Origin: Labedella gwakjiensis
Lineage (GTDB): Bacteria > Actinomycetota > Actinomycetes > Actinomycetales > Microbacteriaceae
Reading direction: 5' to 3'
NCBI RefSeq assembly: GCF_003014675.1
Contig: NZ_PYAU01000001.1
Span: 868,001 to 932,000, forward strand
DNA length: 64,000 bases
In this document: piece after piece, positions 53,854-62,415 of the stretch
Position numbering within the stretch: the stretch's first letter is position 1
Layout: each line of letters opens with the position of its first letter
Notes under the pieces: model-generated
The model's database searches: none
Told to the model about the DNA's origin: nothing
What the model saw: only the letters and a program-made list of their open reading frames with translations
Position numbers and translations under genes: made by a program

Positions 53854-54933
53854 GTGGCGCTGACGACCAGCACAGGCACGACCGACACAGTGACGACCAG
53901 CACCGTCATGACGTCGACGGCGTGGCCGACCGATGTGCTCGACGAGGCCCAGCAGCAGAGCCTGCGATCGGCGGCCGCCGACGCCGCGGGTTCCGTCGAG
54001 CGCGCGCTCAACGTCGCCGGGCTCGCACACCGCACGATCGGGTTGCTCGAGCAGGACAACGCCGGACGGTTCTTCGTTGGGCTCGGCGCGATCGCGGCAG
54101 GCGACGTGACCGTGGCCCGCGTGGTCGAACCCCACCTCGACGCCCTCGGCATCCTCGCCCAGGCGGGTATGCCGATCGCCGACGACGGCGACCGCTTCGG
54201 CGTGTTCGCGGCGGAGGCCCCTGGCGACCGACTCGTTGCGACGCCGTCCGAGGACGGATCGTGGACGCTCACGGGGCGGAAGCCGTGGTGCTCCCTCGCG
54301 TCCGCCCTCTCCCACGCCCTCCTCACCGCCCACACTCCCTCAGGAGAGCGGCGCCTCTTCCGCGTCGACCTCCGGCACCCCGGCGTGACCGCGAACGATC
54401 ACCTGTGGCTCGCGCGCGGCATGCCGCTCGTCCCCTCTGGCCCGGTCGACGTCGCCAACGTGCCTGCGGAGCCGGTCGGCGACGCCGGCTGGTACGTCGA
54501 TCGCCCCGGCTTCGCGTGGGGCGGCATCGGGGTGGCGGCGTGCTGGTGGGGCGGAGCGATCGGACTCGTCGATGCCCTCCAGGCCCACGCGCAGCGGAAG
54601 CCCGACTCGGAGCTCGCGCTCGCGGCGCTCGGATCGTCGGCCGTCGACATCGCTGCCGCGGAGAACGCCGTCGCCGAGGCGGCCCGCGCCGTCGAAGCGG
54701 GACTCGTGGAGGGACGACGAGGCGCGGCGATCGCCCAGCGCGTGCGCTCCACCGTGCGCGGACGAGTGGACGCAATCCGGTCCCGCACCGTCGCGACGCT
54801 CGGGCCGGCCCCGCTCACAGCCGACGCCCCCTACCTCGCGCGCGTCGCCGACCTCGAGCTGTACGTGCAGCAGGACCACGGCGAGCGCGACCTCGCCCGC
54901 CTCGGCCGCATGATCCTCGACGGAGCACTCTGA
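53854..54933 (+). CDS. Acyl-CoA dehydrogenase-like protein
   Basis: About 359 residues from GTG 53854 (GAGAGG upstream); ATG 53908 also plausible. Follows the acyl-CoA dehydrogenase layout: middle beta domain WTLTGRKPWCSLA, RLFRVDLRHPGV, FAWGGIGVAACWWGGAIGL (C-terminal helical domain start). The usual catalytic glutamate is not evident, so it may act as a flavin-dependent oxidase or monooxygenase-like member. First gene of an operon with the PIG-L/methyltransferase fusion; stop and next start share one base (TGATG). Confidence 0.72.
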   Translation: MALTTSTGTTDTVTTSTVMTSTAWPTDVLDEAQQQSLRSAAADAAGSVERALNVAGLAHRTIGLLEQDNAGRFFVGLGAIAAGDVTVARVVEPHLDALGILAQAGMPIADDGDRFGVFAAEAPGDRLVATPSEDGSWTLTGRKPWCSLASALSHALLTAHTPSGERRLFRVDLRHPGVTANDHLWLARGMPLVPSGPVDVANVPAEPVGDAGWYVDRPGFAWGGIGVAACWWGGAIGLVDALQAHAQRKPDSELALAALGSSAVDIAAAENAVAEAARAVEAGLVEGRRGAAIAQRVRSTVRGRVDAIRSRTVATLGPAPLTADAPYLARVADLELYVQQDHGERDLARLGRMILDGAL

Positions 54934-56318
54934 TGATCGACTTCGACCACCGCGACCCCGGAACGGATCCGGCCGAGTGGGACACACGCCTCGCGCAGCT
55001 CGACGTCCCGGCGTGGGACGGATGGGCCGACGCGACGCGCATGGTGGTGGTGACGCCGCATCCGGACGACGAGAGTCTCGCCGTCGGCGGCCTCATCGCG
55101 CTGGCCCACGCTCGTGGCATCCCCGTCGAGGTGCTGCTCGTGACCATCGGCGAGAACTCGCACCCGGAGTCGCCGACACACTCGACGTCGGAGCTCGCAC
55201 TCGTGCGCGCCGCGGAGTTCCGCGCGGCACTCCGCGTCCTGAATCCGGACGCAGCGCACCGCGCGCTCGGTGTGCCCGATGGCGGGTCCGGGACCCACGA
55301 GCGGGAGATCGAGGACGCGATCGCGCGCGCCGTCTCGTTCGCCGGTGCGCGTCCGCTCATCGTCGCGCCCTGGCGGGGCGACGGGCATCACGACCACCGC
55401 GTCGCCGGAGAGGCGGCCGCGCGGGTCGCCGAGCGCACCGGCGCGCATCTCGCCGAGTACCCGATCTGGCTGTGGCACTGGGCGGATCCCGCCGACGATT
55501 CCCTCCCCTGGTCGTCCGCCGCGCGGGTCGATCTCGACGGCGACGCGTCGTACGCGAAACAGCTCGCCATGGACGCGTACCGCTCGCAGACCGAGCCGCT
55601 CTCCCCCGCGGCCGGTGACGAGGCGATCGTGGACGAACGCCACCTGCGCCACTTCCTCCGATCGTCGGAGGTGCTGTTCCTCACGCCCTCGCCCGAGCGT
55701 GCGCACCACTCCAGCGACGACACGACCGAATCCCGCAGTCGCGATTCGTTCGAGGAGTTCTACGAGCGGCGTCCGGGCGGCTGGGACTTCACCTCCTGGT
55801 ACGAGGCGCGGAAGCGCGACGTCCTGCTCGCGGCGCTTCCCCGCGAGCGGTTCCGCCGCACGCTCGAACTCGGCTGCGCCACGGGCGTGCTCACCGCCCG
55901 ACTCGCGGAACGCAGCGACGCGACGGTGGGCGTCGACATCGCGGAGGCGCCCCTGCAGGAGGCGCGCTGGAACGCCCCGACGGCGACCTTCGAGCGCCTC
56001 ACCGTCCCCGACGAATGGCCGGACGGCGCGTTCGACCTCGTCGTGCTCAGCGAGGTGGGCTACTACCTCTCCGCGGCCGACCTGGAGCGCACCGTGGACC
56101 GCGCGCTCGACTCCTTGAGCGACGACGGCGTCTTCGTCGCGTGCCACTGGCGCCACCCCGACGAGGACGCCGTGACCGACGCCGCCGACGTGCACGAGCG
56201 CATCGCCGCGCGCTGGCCCGGCCGCCGCTCGGTACATCACGCGGAGGACGACATCCTCGTGGACGTGTTCGTGCGCGACGGGCAGCCGTCGATCGCGGCC
56301 AACGCCGGGCTCGTCTGA
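54933..56318 (+). CDS. PIG-L deacetylase fused to SAM-dependent methyltransferase (NodS-like)
   Basis: 461 residues in two domains. Residues 35-250: PIG-L/LmbE deacetylase with zinc-binding HPDDE (43-47) and HHDH (152-155). Residues 270-450: class I methyltransferase with FEEFYERRPGGWDF, motif I LELGCATG (311-318), DIAEAP and DGAFDLVVLSEVGYYL, as in NodS-type N-methyltransferases. The fusion suggests that an N-acetyl sugar is deacetylated and the free amine (or a neighbouring group) methylated in sequence. Overlaps the glycosyltransferase start (TGATG). Confidence 0.85.
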   Translation: MIDFDHRDPGTDPAEWDTRLAQLDVPAWDGWADATRMVVVTPHPDDESLAVGGLIALAHARGIPVEVLLVTIGENSHPESPTHSTSELALVRAAEFRAALRVLNPDAAHRALGVPDGGSGTHEREIEDAIARAVSFAGARPLIVAPWRGDGHHDHRVAGEAAARVAERTGAHLAEYPIWLWHWADPADDSLPWSSAARVDLDGDASYAKQLAMDAYRSQTEPLSPAAGDEAIVDERHLRHFLRSSEVLFLTPSPERAHHSSDDTTESRSRDSFEEFYERRPGGWDFTSWYEARKRDVLLAALPRERFRRTLELGCATGVLTARLAERSDATVGVDIAEAPLQEARWNAPTATFERLTVPDEWPDGAFDLVVLSEVGYYLSAADLERTVDRALDSLSDDGVFVACHWRHPDEDAVTDAADVHERIAARWPGRRSVHHAEDDILVDVFVRDGQPSIAANAGLV

Positions 56319-57040
56319 TGGGGCGTCCCACCACACGGATCGACGTCGTCGTGCCGGCGCACGACGAGCACGAACTCATCGGGGCGTGCCTCGAGGCGTT
56401 ACGCCTCGCCCGGGATCGTCTGCTCGGCACGGAGCCGGGCGTGGAGGTGGGTGTCGTCGTGGTGCTCGACGCCTCGACGGACGGCACCGCGGAGGTCGTC
56501 GCGACATCGGGACTCGCCACGACGGTGGTCGAGATCGCGGAGCAGAACGTGGGTGCGGCGCGGCGTGCGGGAGCGGAGGCTGCGGTCGCCTCACCCACGT
56601 CGGTCCCGGACGCACACCGCTGGCTCGCGACCACGGACGCCGACTCGCGCGTCGATCCCTCGTGGCTCGCCGTGCACCTCGACGCGCTGACGAGCGGCGT
56701 CGACGTGCTGCTCGGAACGGTGCGTCCGGACTTCGACGACCTCGATGAGGACGGCCGTCGGCGCTGGCTCGAGACCCATCCTCCCGGTCATCTCCCGGGC
56801 AACGTGCATGGCGCGAACCTCGGCGTCCGACTCGACGCCTACCGCCGGATCGGGGGCTTCGCGGCCCTCGCCGAGCACGAGGACGTCGACCTCGTGGCGC
56901 GGGCCCGCCTCGCGGACCTGGACGTGCGGGCGACCCTCGCCGCCCCCGTCATCACCTCGGGCCGACGCATCGGGCGCACCCCCGGCGGTTATGCCGCGTT
57001 CCTCGCGTCCGCCTACGGCGCCCGCCCCGCCCGCGCCTGA
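56318..57040 (+). CDS. Family 2 glycosyltransferase
   Basis: 240 residues, no membrane helices. GT-A motifs: DVVVPAHDEHELIGACLEAL, VVVLDASTDGT, NVGAARRAG, TTDADSRVDPSWL (metal-binding DxD), HGANLGVRLDAYRRIGGF, and HEDVDLV. Probably transfers a sugar to the substrate handled by the deacetylase-methyltransferase. Third gene of the operon. Confidence 0.85.
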   Translation: MGRPTTRIDVVVPAHDEHELIGACLEALRLARDRLLGTEPGVEVGVVVVLDASTDGTAEVVATSGLATTVVEIAEQNVGAARRAGAEAAVASPTSVPDAHRWLATTDADSRVDPSWLAVHLDALTSGVDVLLGTVRPDFDDLDEDGRRRWLETHPPGHLPGNVHGANLGVRLDAYRRIGGFAALAEHEDVDLVARARLADLDVRATLAAPVITSGRRIGRTPGGYAAFLASAYGARPARA

Positions 57041-57073
57041 GCCGGGCTGCGTCTCCGCACGAACCGGCAGGTG

Positions 57074-57484
57074 TCAGACCGGCGGGGCGACCATCACGTA
57101 GACGGCGAGCTGCGCGAGAGCCACAGCGCCGAGCGTCATGGCCAGGAGCCAGATCAGGGGGCGACGGGATTCCCGCTCGGCGTTCGCGGCGCTGTCGCGG
57201 CGCGCCAGCTCGTCGGCGAGGGCCGCGAGGCGGCGGTCCGCAGCTGCCTGGTCACGCGCGACGGTGCCGATACCCGCACTGTCCGCCTGACGGCTCTTCA
57301 CCGGGCGGTTCGTCGCGATACCGGTCGCGGGTCGGTTGTTCGCCTGGCTCTTCTTCGCCAGGCTCTTGGTGGCCGGGCTCTTCGCGACCGGGCTCTTCGC
57401 GACCGGGCTCTTCTGTGCCGGACGGTTCTGTGCCGGACGGTTCTGTGCCGGACGGTTCTTGGCCGGGCGGGTGGTCGTCGACAT
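57074..57484 (-). CDS. Basic repeat protein with C-terminal membrane helix
   Basis: 136 residues. N-terminal 60 residues are tandem pentapeptides (NRPAQ x3, then SPVAK x2, SPATK, SLAKK), resembling the (P/A)AKK repeats of histone H1-like tails. A helical stretch follows (RDQAAADRRLAALADELARRDSAANAERESR) and one membrane helix at the C terminus (LIWLLAMTLGAVALAQLAVYVMV). ATG 57484 has AGGAG upstream. May bring DNA, RNA or a partner to the membrane; no family with known function recognised. Confidence 0.65.
   Translation of the reverse strand: MSTTTRPAKNRPAQNRPAQNRPAQKSPVAKSPVAKSPATKSLAKKSQANNRPATGIATNRPVKSRQADSAGIGTVARDQAAADRRLAALADELARRDSAANAERESRRPLIWLLAMTLGAVALAQLAVYVMVAPPV
57343..57470. 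repeat. 15-bp tandem repeats within the basic repeat gene
   Basis: Three near-identical GTGCCGGACGGTTCT units followed (leftwards) by three GCGACCGGGCTCTTC-like units and degenerate copies. They encode the pentapeptide repeats. Such arrays change copy number easily. Confidence 0.8.
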
Positions 57485-57705
57485 GTCTCTCCTGAAAGGT
57501 CGGGCGCCTTCGGGTGGCGCGACGTTCGATCGTGGGGCGCTTCGAAAGGCCACCAGGGAGAGTCGGACGAACGCCGATCATGACGCGACTTCTGTGGAAC
57601 GTCTCGGCGTCATCCCACGCAACACTCCGCCCGCACGCAGGGTGACGCGCATATCGTTGCCGCATCCACCCGTCGCGGCCCGGCCGCCCGTCAGCGAGGA
57701 AAGCC

Positions 57706-58860
57706 ATGACCGACACCACGCCAGCCACCAGCCCGGACCGCGCGCCCGGTCACGAGCCCCTGAAGTTCGCCTACTGGGTCCCGAACGTGAGCGGCGGTCT
57801 CGTCGTGAGCACCATCGAGCAGCGCACCGACTGGGACTACGACTACAACGTGCGCCTCGCGCAGACCGCCGAGCGTGTGGGCTTCGAATACGCCCTCAGC
57901 CAGGTCCGCTACCTGTCGAGCTACGGGGCGGCGCAGCAGCACGAGTCCACGAGCATCAGCCTCGCCCTGCTGCTGGCGACGGAGAAGCTCAAGGTCATCG
58001 CGGCCGTGCACCCGGGGCTGTGGGAGCCGGCCGTGCTCGCCAAGTTCATCCTCACCGCCGACCAGTTCTCGAAAGGCCGAGCCGCCGTCAACGTCGTGAG
58101 CGGATGGTTCAAGGACGAGTACACGAAGCTCGGCCTCCCGTGGCTCGAGCACGACGAGCGCTACCGCCGCTCCGCCGAGTTCATCGAGGTGCTGCGCGCC
58201 CTGTGGACCGAGGAGAACGTTCAGTTCGCGGGCGACTTCTACCGCGTCAACGACTTCACCCTGCGCCCGGGACCCTACCCCGTGGAGGGCCGGCCCCACC
58301 CGGAGATCTTCCAGGGCGGCAACTCCACCGCCGCTCGCTTCAACGGCGGGGCGCACGCCGACTGGTACTTCTCCAACGGGAAGGACTTCGACGGGTTCAC
58401 CGAGCAGTACGACGACGTCACGCGCGTGGCCGCCGAGCACGGCCGCACCGTGCGCTTCGGGCTCAACGGCTTCGCGATCGTGCGCGACAGCGAGAAGGAG
58501 GCGCGCGAGCAGCTGCGGGAGATCATCGCGAAGGCCGACACGAAATCCGTCGAGGGCTTCCGGAAGTCGGTGCAACAGGCCGGCGCGTCGACGGGCGACA
58601 AGAAGGGCATGTGGGCCGACTCGTCGTTCGAGGACCTCGTCCAGTACAACGACGGCTTCCGCACCCAGCTGATCGGCGACCCCGAGTTCGTGGCCCGACG
58701 CATCATCGAGTACAAGAAGAAGGGCGTGGACCTCTTCCTCCTCGGCTTCCTGCACTTCATCGAGGAGATCGAGGCGTTCGGCGAGCGCGTCCTCCCGATC
58801 GTCCGCGAGCTCGAGGCCGACCTCGCGCGCAGCGGCGACCCGCTCGTCCCCGCGCGCTAG
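57706..58860 (+). CDS. sfnG: FMNH2-dependent dimethyl sulfone monooxygenase
   Basis: 384 residues. Bacterial luciferase-like (TIM barrel) enzyme with the SfnG pattern: FAYWVPNVSGGLVVSTIEQRTDWDYDYN near the N terminus, AVHPGLWEPAVLAK, RAAVNVVSGWFKDEYTKLGLPW, IFQGGNSTAAR. SfnG converts dimethyl sulfone to methanesulfinate with reduced FMN from a separate reductase. No flavin reductase or other sulfur gene adjoins it. GAGGAAAG ribosome-binding site. Confidence 0.88.
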   Translation: MTDTTPATSPDRAPGHEPLKFAYWVPNVSGGLVVSTIEQRTDWDYDYNVRLAQTAERVGFEYALSQVRYLSSYGAAQQHESTSISLALLLATEKLKVIAAVHPGLWEPAVLAKFILTADQFSKGRAAVNVVSGWFKDEYTKLGLPWLEHDERYRRSAEFIEVLRALWTEENVQFAGDFYRVNDFTLRPGPYPVEGRPHPEIFQGGNSTAARFNGGAHADWYFSNGKDFDGFTEQYDDVTRVAAEHGRTVRFGLNGFAIVRDSEKEAREQLREIIAKADTKSVEGFRKSVQQAGASTGDKKGMWADSSFEDLVQYNDGFRTQLIGDPEFVARRIIEYKKKGVDLFLLGFLHFIEEIEAFGERVLPIVRELEADLARSGDPLVPAR

Positions 58861-58897
58861 GCGCCCGCTCCTTCGTCCCGCACCCCCGCGAGGTCGT

Positions 58898-58947
58898 GCG
58901 TTTGCGCCGAATCGAGCCGACCTGATGCCTCGATTCGGCGCAAACGC
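58898..58947. terminator. Long intergenic palindrome D (terminator-like)
   Basis: Perfect 19-base arms (58898-58916, 58929-58947) with a 12-base loop, 19 bp from both convergent stops (58860 and 58966). Shares the exact 16-base word AGAGCGTTTGCGCCGA with palindrome A, 38 kb away. Confidence 0.85.
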
Positions 58948-58965
58948 TCTAAGTGGATGGACCCC

Positions 58966-59937
58966 TCAGCCCTTCACGCTGCCCGTGCTGAGGCCCGACT
59001 GCCAGAACCGCTGCAGGAAGAGGAACGCGACCACGAGCGGGAGGATCGAGACGAACGATCCGGTGAGCACCGTGGAGAAGAGCACCTGCGCACCTCCGCC
59101 GCCGGTGGCAGCCTGCTGCCACTGCGCGAGACCGACCGTCGCGGGGAAGAGCGACGGGTCGTTCAGCATGATGAGCGGCAGGAAGTAGTTGTTCCACGTC
59201 GAGACGAGCGCGAAAAGCAGCACCGTGACGATGCCGGGTGCGAGCAGTCGCGACGAGATCGTCAGGAAGATGCGGAACTCTCCAGCACCATCGATGCGCG
59301 CCGCCTCAAGAAGGCTGTCGTCGACCGCCTCCGCCGCGTAGACCCGCATGAGGTAGACGCCGAACGGACTCACGAGCGACGGCAGGATGATGGCCCACGG
59401 AGTGTCGACGAGGTTCGCGGCACTGAAGAGCAGATAGGTGGGGATCGCCAGCGCGGTCAGCGGCACCATGACGGCGCCGAGGATGAGCCCGAACACGAAA
59501 GACCGTCCGCGATAGACGTACTTCGCGAGCGCGTAGCCGCACATCGTGGCGAGGATCGCGGCGCCCACGGAGCTCGCGACGGCGTAGAGCACCGTGTTCC
59601 CCATCCAGTGCAGGAAGATCCCGTCCTGGAAGGTGAACAACTGGACGAGGTTGTCCCCGAACGCGAACGTGCGACCGAAGGCGAGGCCGAAGGTACTGAA
59701 GATGTCGGCGTTCGTCTTCGTCGACTGCACCGCGAGCCACACGAGCGGTAGCAGGAAGTACGCGAGCGTGATCCACAGGATGACCGTGAGGATCGGGTTG
59801 CGACGCTTGTCGCGTTCCACCGGACGGCGGCGCGAGCGACGGTTCACGCCCCCGATTCCCCCATCCGACCCGGCGGGACGGTCGGTGTTGGTGGGCGCTG
59901 ACCCCGCGGTGTCGGCGGGCGGCGGTGCGATCGTCAT
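58966..59937 (-). CDS. Carbohydrate ABC transporter permease, MalG type
   Basis: 323 residues. Hydrophilic Arg/Pro N terminus, six helices, and the binding-protein-dependent signature EAARIDGAGEFRIFLTISSRLLAPG. ATG overlaps the MalF-type permease stop (ATGA). Part of a sugar importer with the binding protein at 61024; its ATPase is not present, and such importers commonly share an MsmK-type ATPase encoded elsewhere. Confidence 0.9.
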   Translation of the reverse strand: MTIAPPPADTAGSAPTNTDRPAGSDGGIGGVNRRSRRRPVERDKRRNPILTVILWITLAYFLLPLVWLAVQSTKTNADIFSTFGLAFGRTFAFGDNLVQLFTFQDGIFLHWMGNTVLYAVASSVGAAILATMCGYALAKYVYRGRSFVFGLILGAVMVPLTALAIPTYLLFSAANLVDTPWAIILPSLVSPFGVYLMRVYAAEAVDDSLLEAARIDGAGEFRIFLTISSRLLAPGIVTVLLFALVSTWNNYFLPLIMLNDPSLFPATVGLAQWQQAATGGGGAQVLFSTVLTGSFVSILPLVVAFLFLQRFWQSGLSTGSVKG

Positions 59938-60893
59938 GACAGTCGCTCCTTGCGTGAGGTGGCGAGCTGGACGACGTAGCTGATGACCATGATGAAGAAG
60001 CCGAGGAGGAACGCGATCGCGGCAGCGTAGTTCACGTCCTGGTTCCGGAACGCGACGTTGTAGGCGTACAGGTTCGGCGTGAAGTCGGAGCCGATCGCGT
60101 TCGGCGCGATGCTGTAGAGCAGGTTCGGCTCGTTGAAGAGCTGGAACGACCCGATCACGGAGAAGATCACGGTGAGGAGGATGGCGGAACGGATCGCGGG
60201 GATCTTGATGCTCCAGGCCACGCGGAACGGACCGGCACCGTCGATCTCCGCGGCCTCGTACATGTCGGTCGGAACGCTGCGGAGGGCGGCGTAGAGAACG
60301 ATCATGTTGTAGCCGATGAACTCCCAGCTCACGATGTTCATGGTGCTGCCGAGCACGTTCTGCGGGGAGAGCAGATCGGGAGGGGTGAGGCCGACGCTCG
60401 AGATCATCTGCGCGATCAGCCCCGACTCGCGGCCGTAGAGGTAGCCCCACATGAGAGTGGCGACGACGCCCGGCACCGCGTACGGCACGAAGATCGCGAG
60501 CCGCACGAACTTGCTCCCGGCGACGCGACCCGTGTCGAGCGCGAGGGCGATCACGAGGGCGATCACGAGCATGATCGGCACCTGCACGAAGAGGAAGAGG
60601 GCGACGCGGCCGAGACCTGCCCAGAAGCTCGGGTCCTCGAGTGCGCGGGCGTAGTTGGCGAGGCCGGAGAACACCTGGCCGCCGACGAGCTGCGAGGTGA
60701 AGGTGCTGAGGTACCCCGCGTAGCCGAGGGGGACGAGGAACATCGCGGCGAACACGATGAGGAACGGGATGGTCAGAGCCCAGGCGGCGAAGAGCTGTGG
60801 GCGGCCGAGGGACCGGCGCCGCCGGGAGGCCGACGGGGGACGGGCTGACGGGGCGTCGTGGGACGCGCCTCGTCGCGATGTGACGGTGGACAT
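59934..60893 (-). CDS. Carbohydrate ABC transporter permease, MalF type
   Basis: 319 residues, six helices with EAAEIDGAGPFRVAWSIKIPAIRSA as the EAA loop. AAGGAG ribosome-binding site 4 bases before ATG. Forms the channel with the MalG-type partner. Confidence 0.9.
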   Translation of the reverse strand: MSTVTSRRGASHDAPSARPPSASRRRRSLGRPQLFAAWALTIPFLIVFAAMFLVPLGYAGYLSTFTSQLVGGQVFSGLANYARALEDPSFWAGLGRVALFLFVQVPIMLVIALVIALALDTGRVAGSKFVRLAIFVPYAVPGVVATLMWGYLYGRESGLIAQMISSVGLTPPDLLSPQNVLGSTMNIVSWEFIGYNMIVLYAALRSVPTDMYEAAEIDGAGPFRVAWSIKIPAIRSAILLTVIFSVIGSFQLFNEPNLLYSIAPNAIGSDFTPNLYAYNVAFRNQDVNYAAAIAFLLGFFIMVISYVVQLATSRKERLS

Positions 60894-61023
60894 GCGGCTC
60901 CTTCGCCGGCTGAGGGGTGCCGTCCGCTGGTCGACGCGGACGGCACCCGGTGGTACTGCGCTGGGGCGCCTGTTCGACGGCGCCTCCTCATGAGCGACTA
61001 CTCGAGGTGCCTCCTCGAGGTGC

Positions 61024-62379
61024 CTACTCGACGGTGAAGCCCTGCTGCTTCGCGTAGGCGGTGACGGCGTCCTGCCAGGCGGTGAGAGCCGCCGACATGT
61101 CGCCGTGGTCGGCGATCGCCTTGCCGAGGGTGTCGTTGAAGCTCGAGTAGACGTAGTCGTTGAACGGCAGCCACTGGAAGTCCGTGCTCACCGTGTCGGA
61201 GACGCCCGCGAAGAGCTCGTTGACCTTCTGTCCGCCGTAGAACTCCGACTCCGTCCCGATGAAGTCGGGGCTCGAGAGCGTGTCCGTCGTGGTCGGGAAG
61301 AGGAACTGCTCGTTCGCGAAGGCGAGCGTCGACTCGGGGTCCGTGTTGAGGAACTTGCTGAACTCCGCGGCCACGATCGGGTTCTTCGTACCCGTGATCA
61401 CGGCGTTCGACGAACCGCCCCAGTTGCCCGAGACGTCCTCCCCGGCGTTCCACTGCGGGATCTTCGCGGCCGTCCACTTGCCGCTCGTGTCGGCGGCGGT
61501 CCCCTGCAGGAACACCGGTCCCCACGCTGCGGTCTGCCAGCTCGCGTACTTGCCGGAGGCGAAGCCCTGGTACCAGGCGTCGTTGAAGTCGGCGTCCGTC
61601 GAGACGAGGTCCTGGTCGATGAGGTCCTGCCAGAACGACACGACCTTCTGCGTCTCCGCCGAGTCGAGGTCGATGCCGACCGTCTTGTCGCCGTCGTAGG
61701 AGAACGGCTTGGCGCCGGCCTGCCAGAACAGCCCGACGATCTGACCGGGGTCGTTGCCCGGCAGGTTCGAGATGTACGAGTCCGTCTTCTCCTTGATGGT
61801 CTTCGCGTCCTCGGCGAAGTCGTCCCACGTGGCCGGGGCCTCCGTGATGCCGGCCTGGGCGTAGATGTCGGAGCGGTAGAGGTTCCCGAGCGGACCGGAG
61901 TCCTGCGGCACGGACCAGACGCCCGCGTCGTCGGCCACCTGGTTCCACACCCACTCGACGTACGAGTCCTCGAGCTCGGCGCCGCCGTAGGGCGTCAGGT
62001 CCACGAGGCTGTTCGTCTGGCGGAACGACGGGATGTACTGGTACTCGATCTGGGCGACGTCCGGCGCGCCCTTCCCGGCCTTGAGGGCCGTCCGCAGCTT
62101 CGGGTACTGGGCTGTTCCCGTGCCGACGTTGACGACGTCGACCGTGATCTTCGGGTACTTCGCCTCGAACAGGTCGACCTCCTTCTGGATGTCGGGGACC
62201 CACGTCCAGAAGGTGATGGTCGTCTCGGTGTCCATCGCCTCGTCGATCTCGGCCTGCGAGACGGGAGCGGTGGTCTGGCCGGCGTCCGTGCCTCCGTTGC
62301 TCGGTGCGCACGCGCTCAGTGCGACGGCCGTCACGACGGCCACAGACACGAGCGCCATTGCTGTGTTCTTCCTCTTCAT
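61024..62379 (-). CDS. Sugar ABC transporter substrate-binding lipoprotein
   Basis: 451 residues. Lipobox ALSAC, then an extracellular solute-binding protein family 1 domain (TITFWTWVPDIQKEVDLFEAKYPKITVDVVNVG). Located between the permeases and a GH42 beta-galactosidase, which points to galactosides or galacto-oligosaccharides as ligands. Confidence 0.9.
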   Translation of the reverse strand: MKRKNTAMALVSVAVVTAVALSACAPSNGGTDAGQTTAPVSQAEIDEAMDTETTITFWTWVPDIQKEVDLFEAKYPKITVDVVNVGTGTAQYPKLRTALKAGKGAPDVAQIEYQYIPSFRQTNSLVDLTPYGGAELEDSYVEWVWNQVADDAGVWSVPQDSGPLGNLYRSDIYAQAGITEAPATWDDFAEDAKTIKEKTDSYISNLPGNDPGQIVGLFWQAGAKPFSYDGDKTVGIDLDSAETQKVVSFWQDLIDQDLVSTDADFNDAWYQGFASGKYASWQTAAWGPVFLQGTAADTSGKWTAAKIPQWNAGEDVSGNWGGSSNAVITGTKNPIVAAEFSKFLNTDPESTLAFANEQFLFPTTTDTLSSPDFIGTESEFYGGQKVNELFAGVSDTVSTDFQWLPFNDYVYSSFNDTLGKAIADHGDMSAALTAWQDAVTAYAKQQGFTVE

Positions 62380-62415
62380 TGTCTTCTCTCTTCGATGGGT
62401 GTCAGGTCGGGGTGT

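Noticed and set aside
57343-57470. CRISPR-like repeat array
   Set aside because: Units are 15 bp, directly adjacent without spacers, in frame, and encode pentapeptide repeats of a protein.
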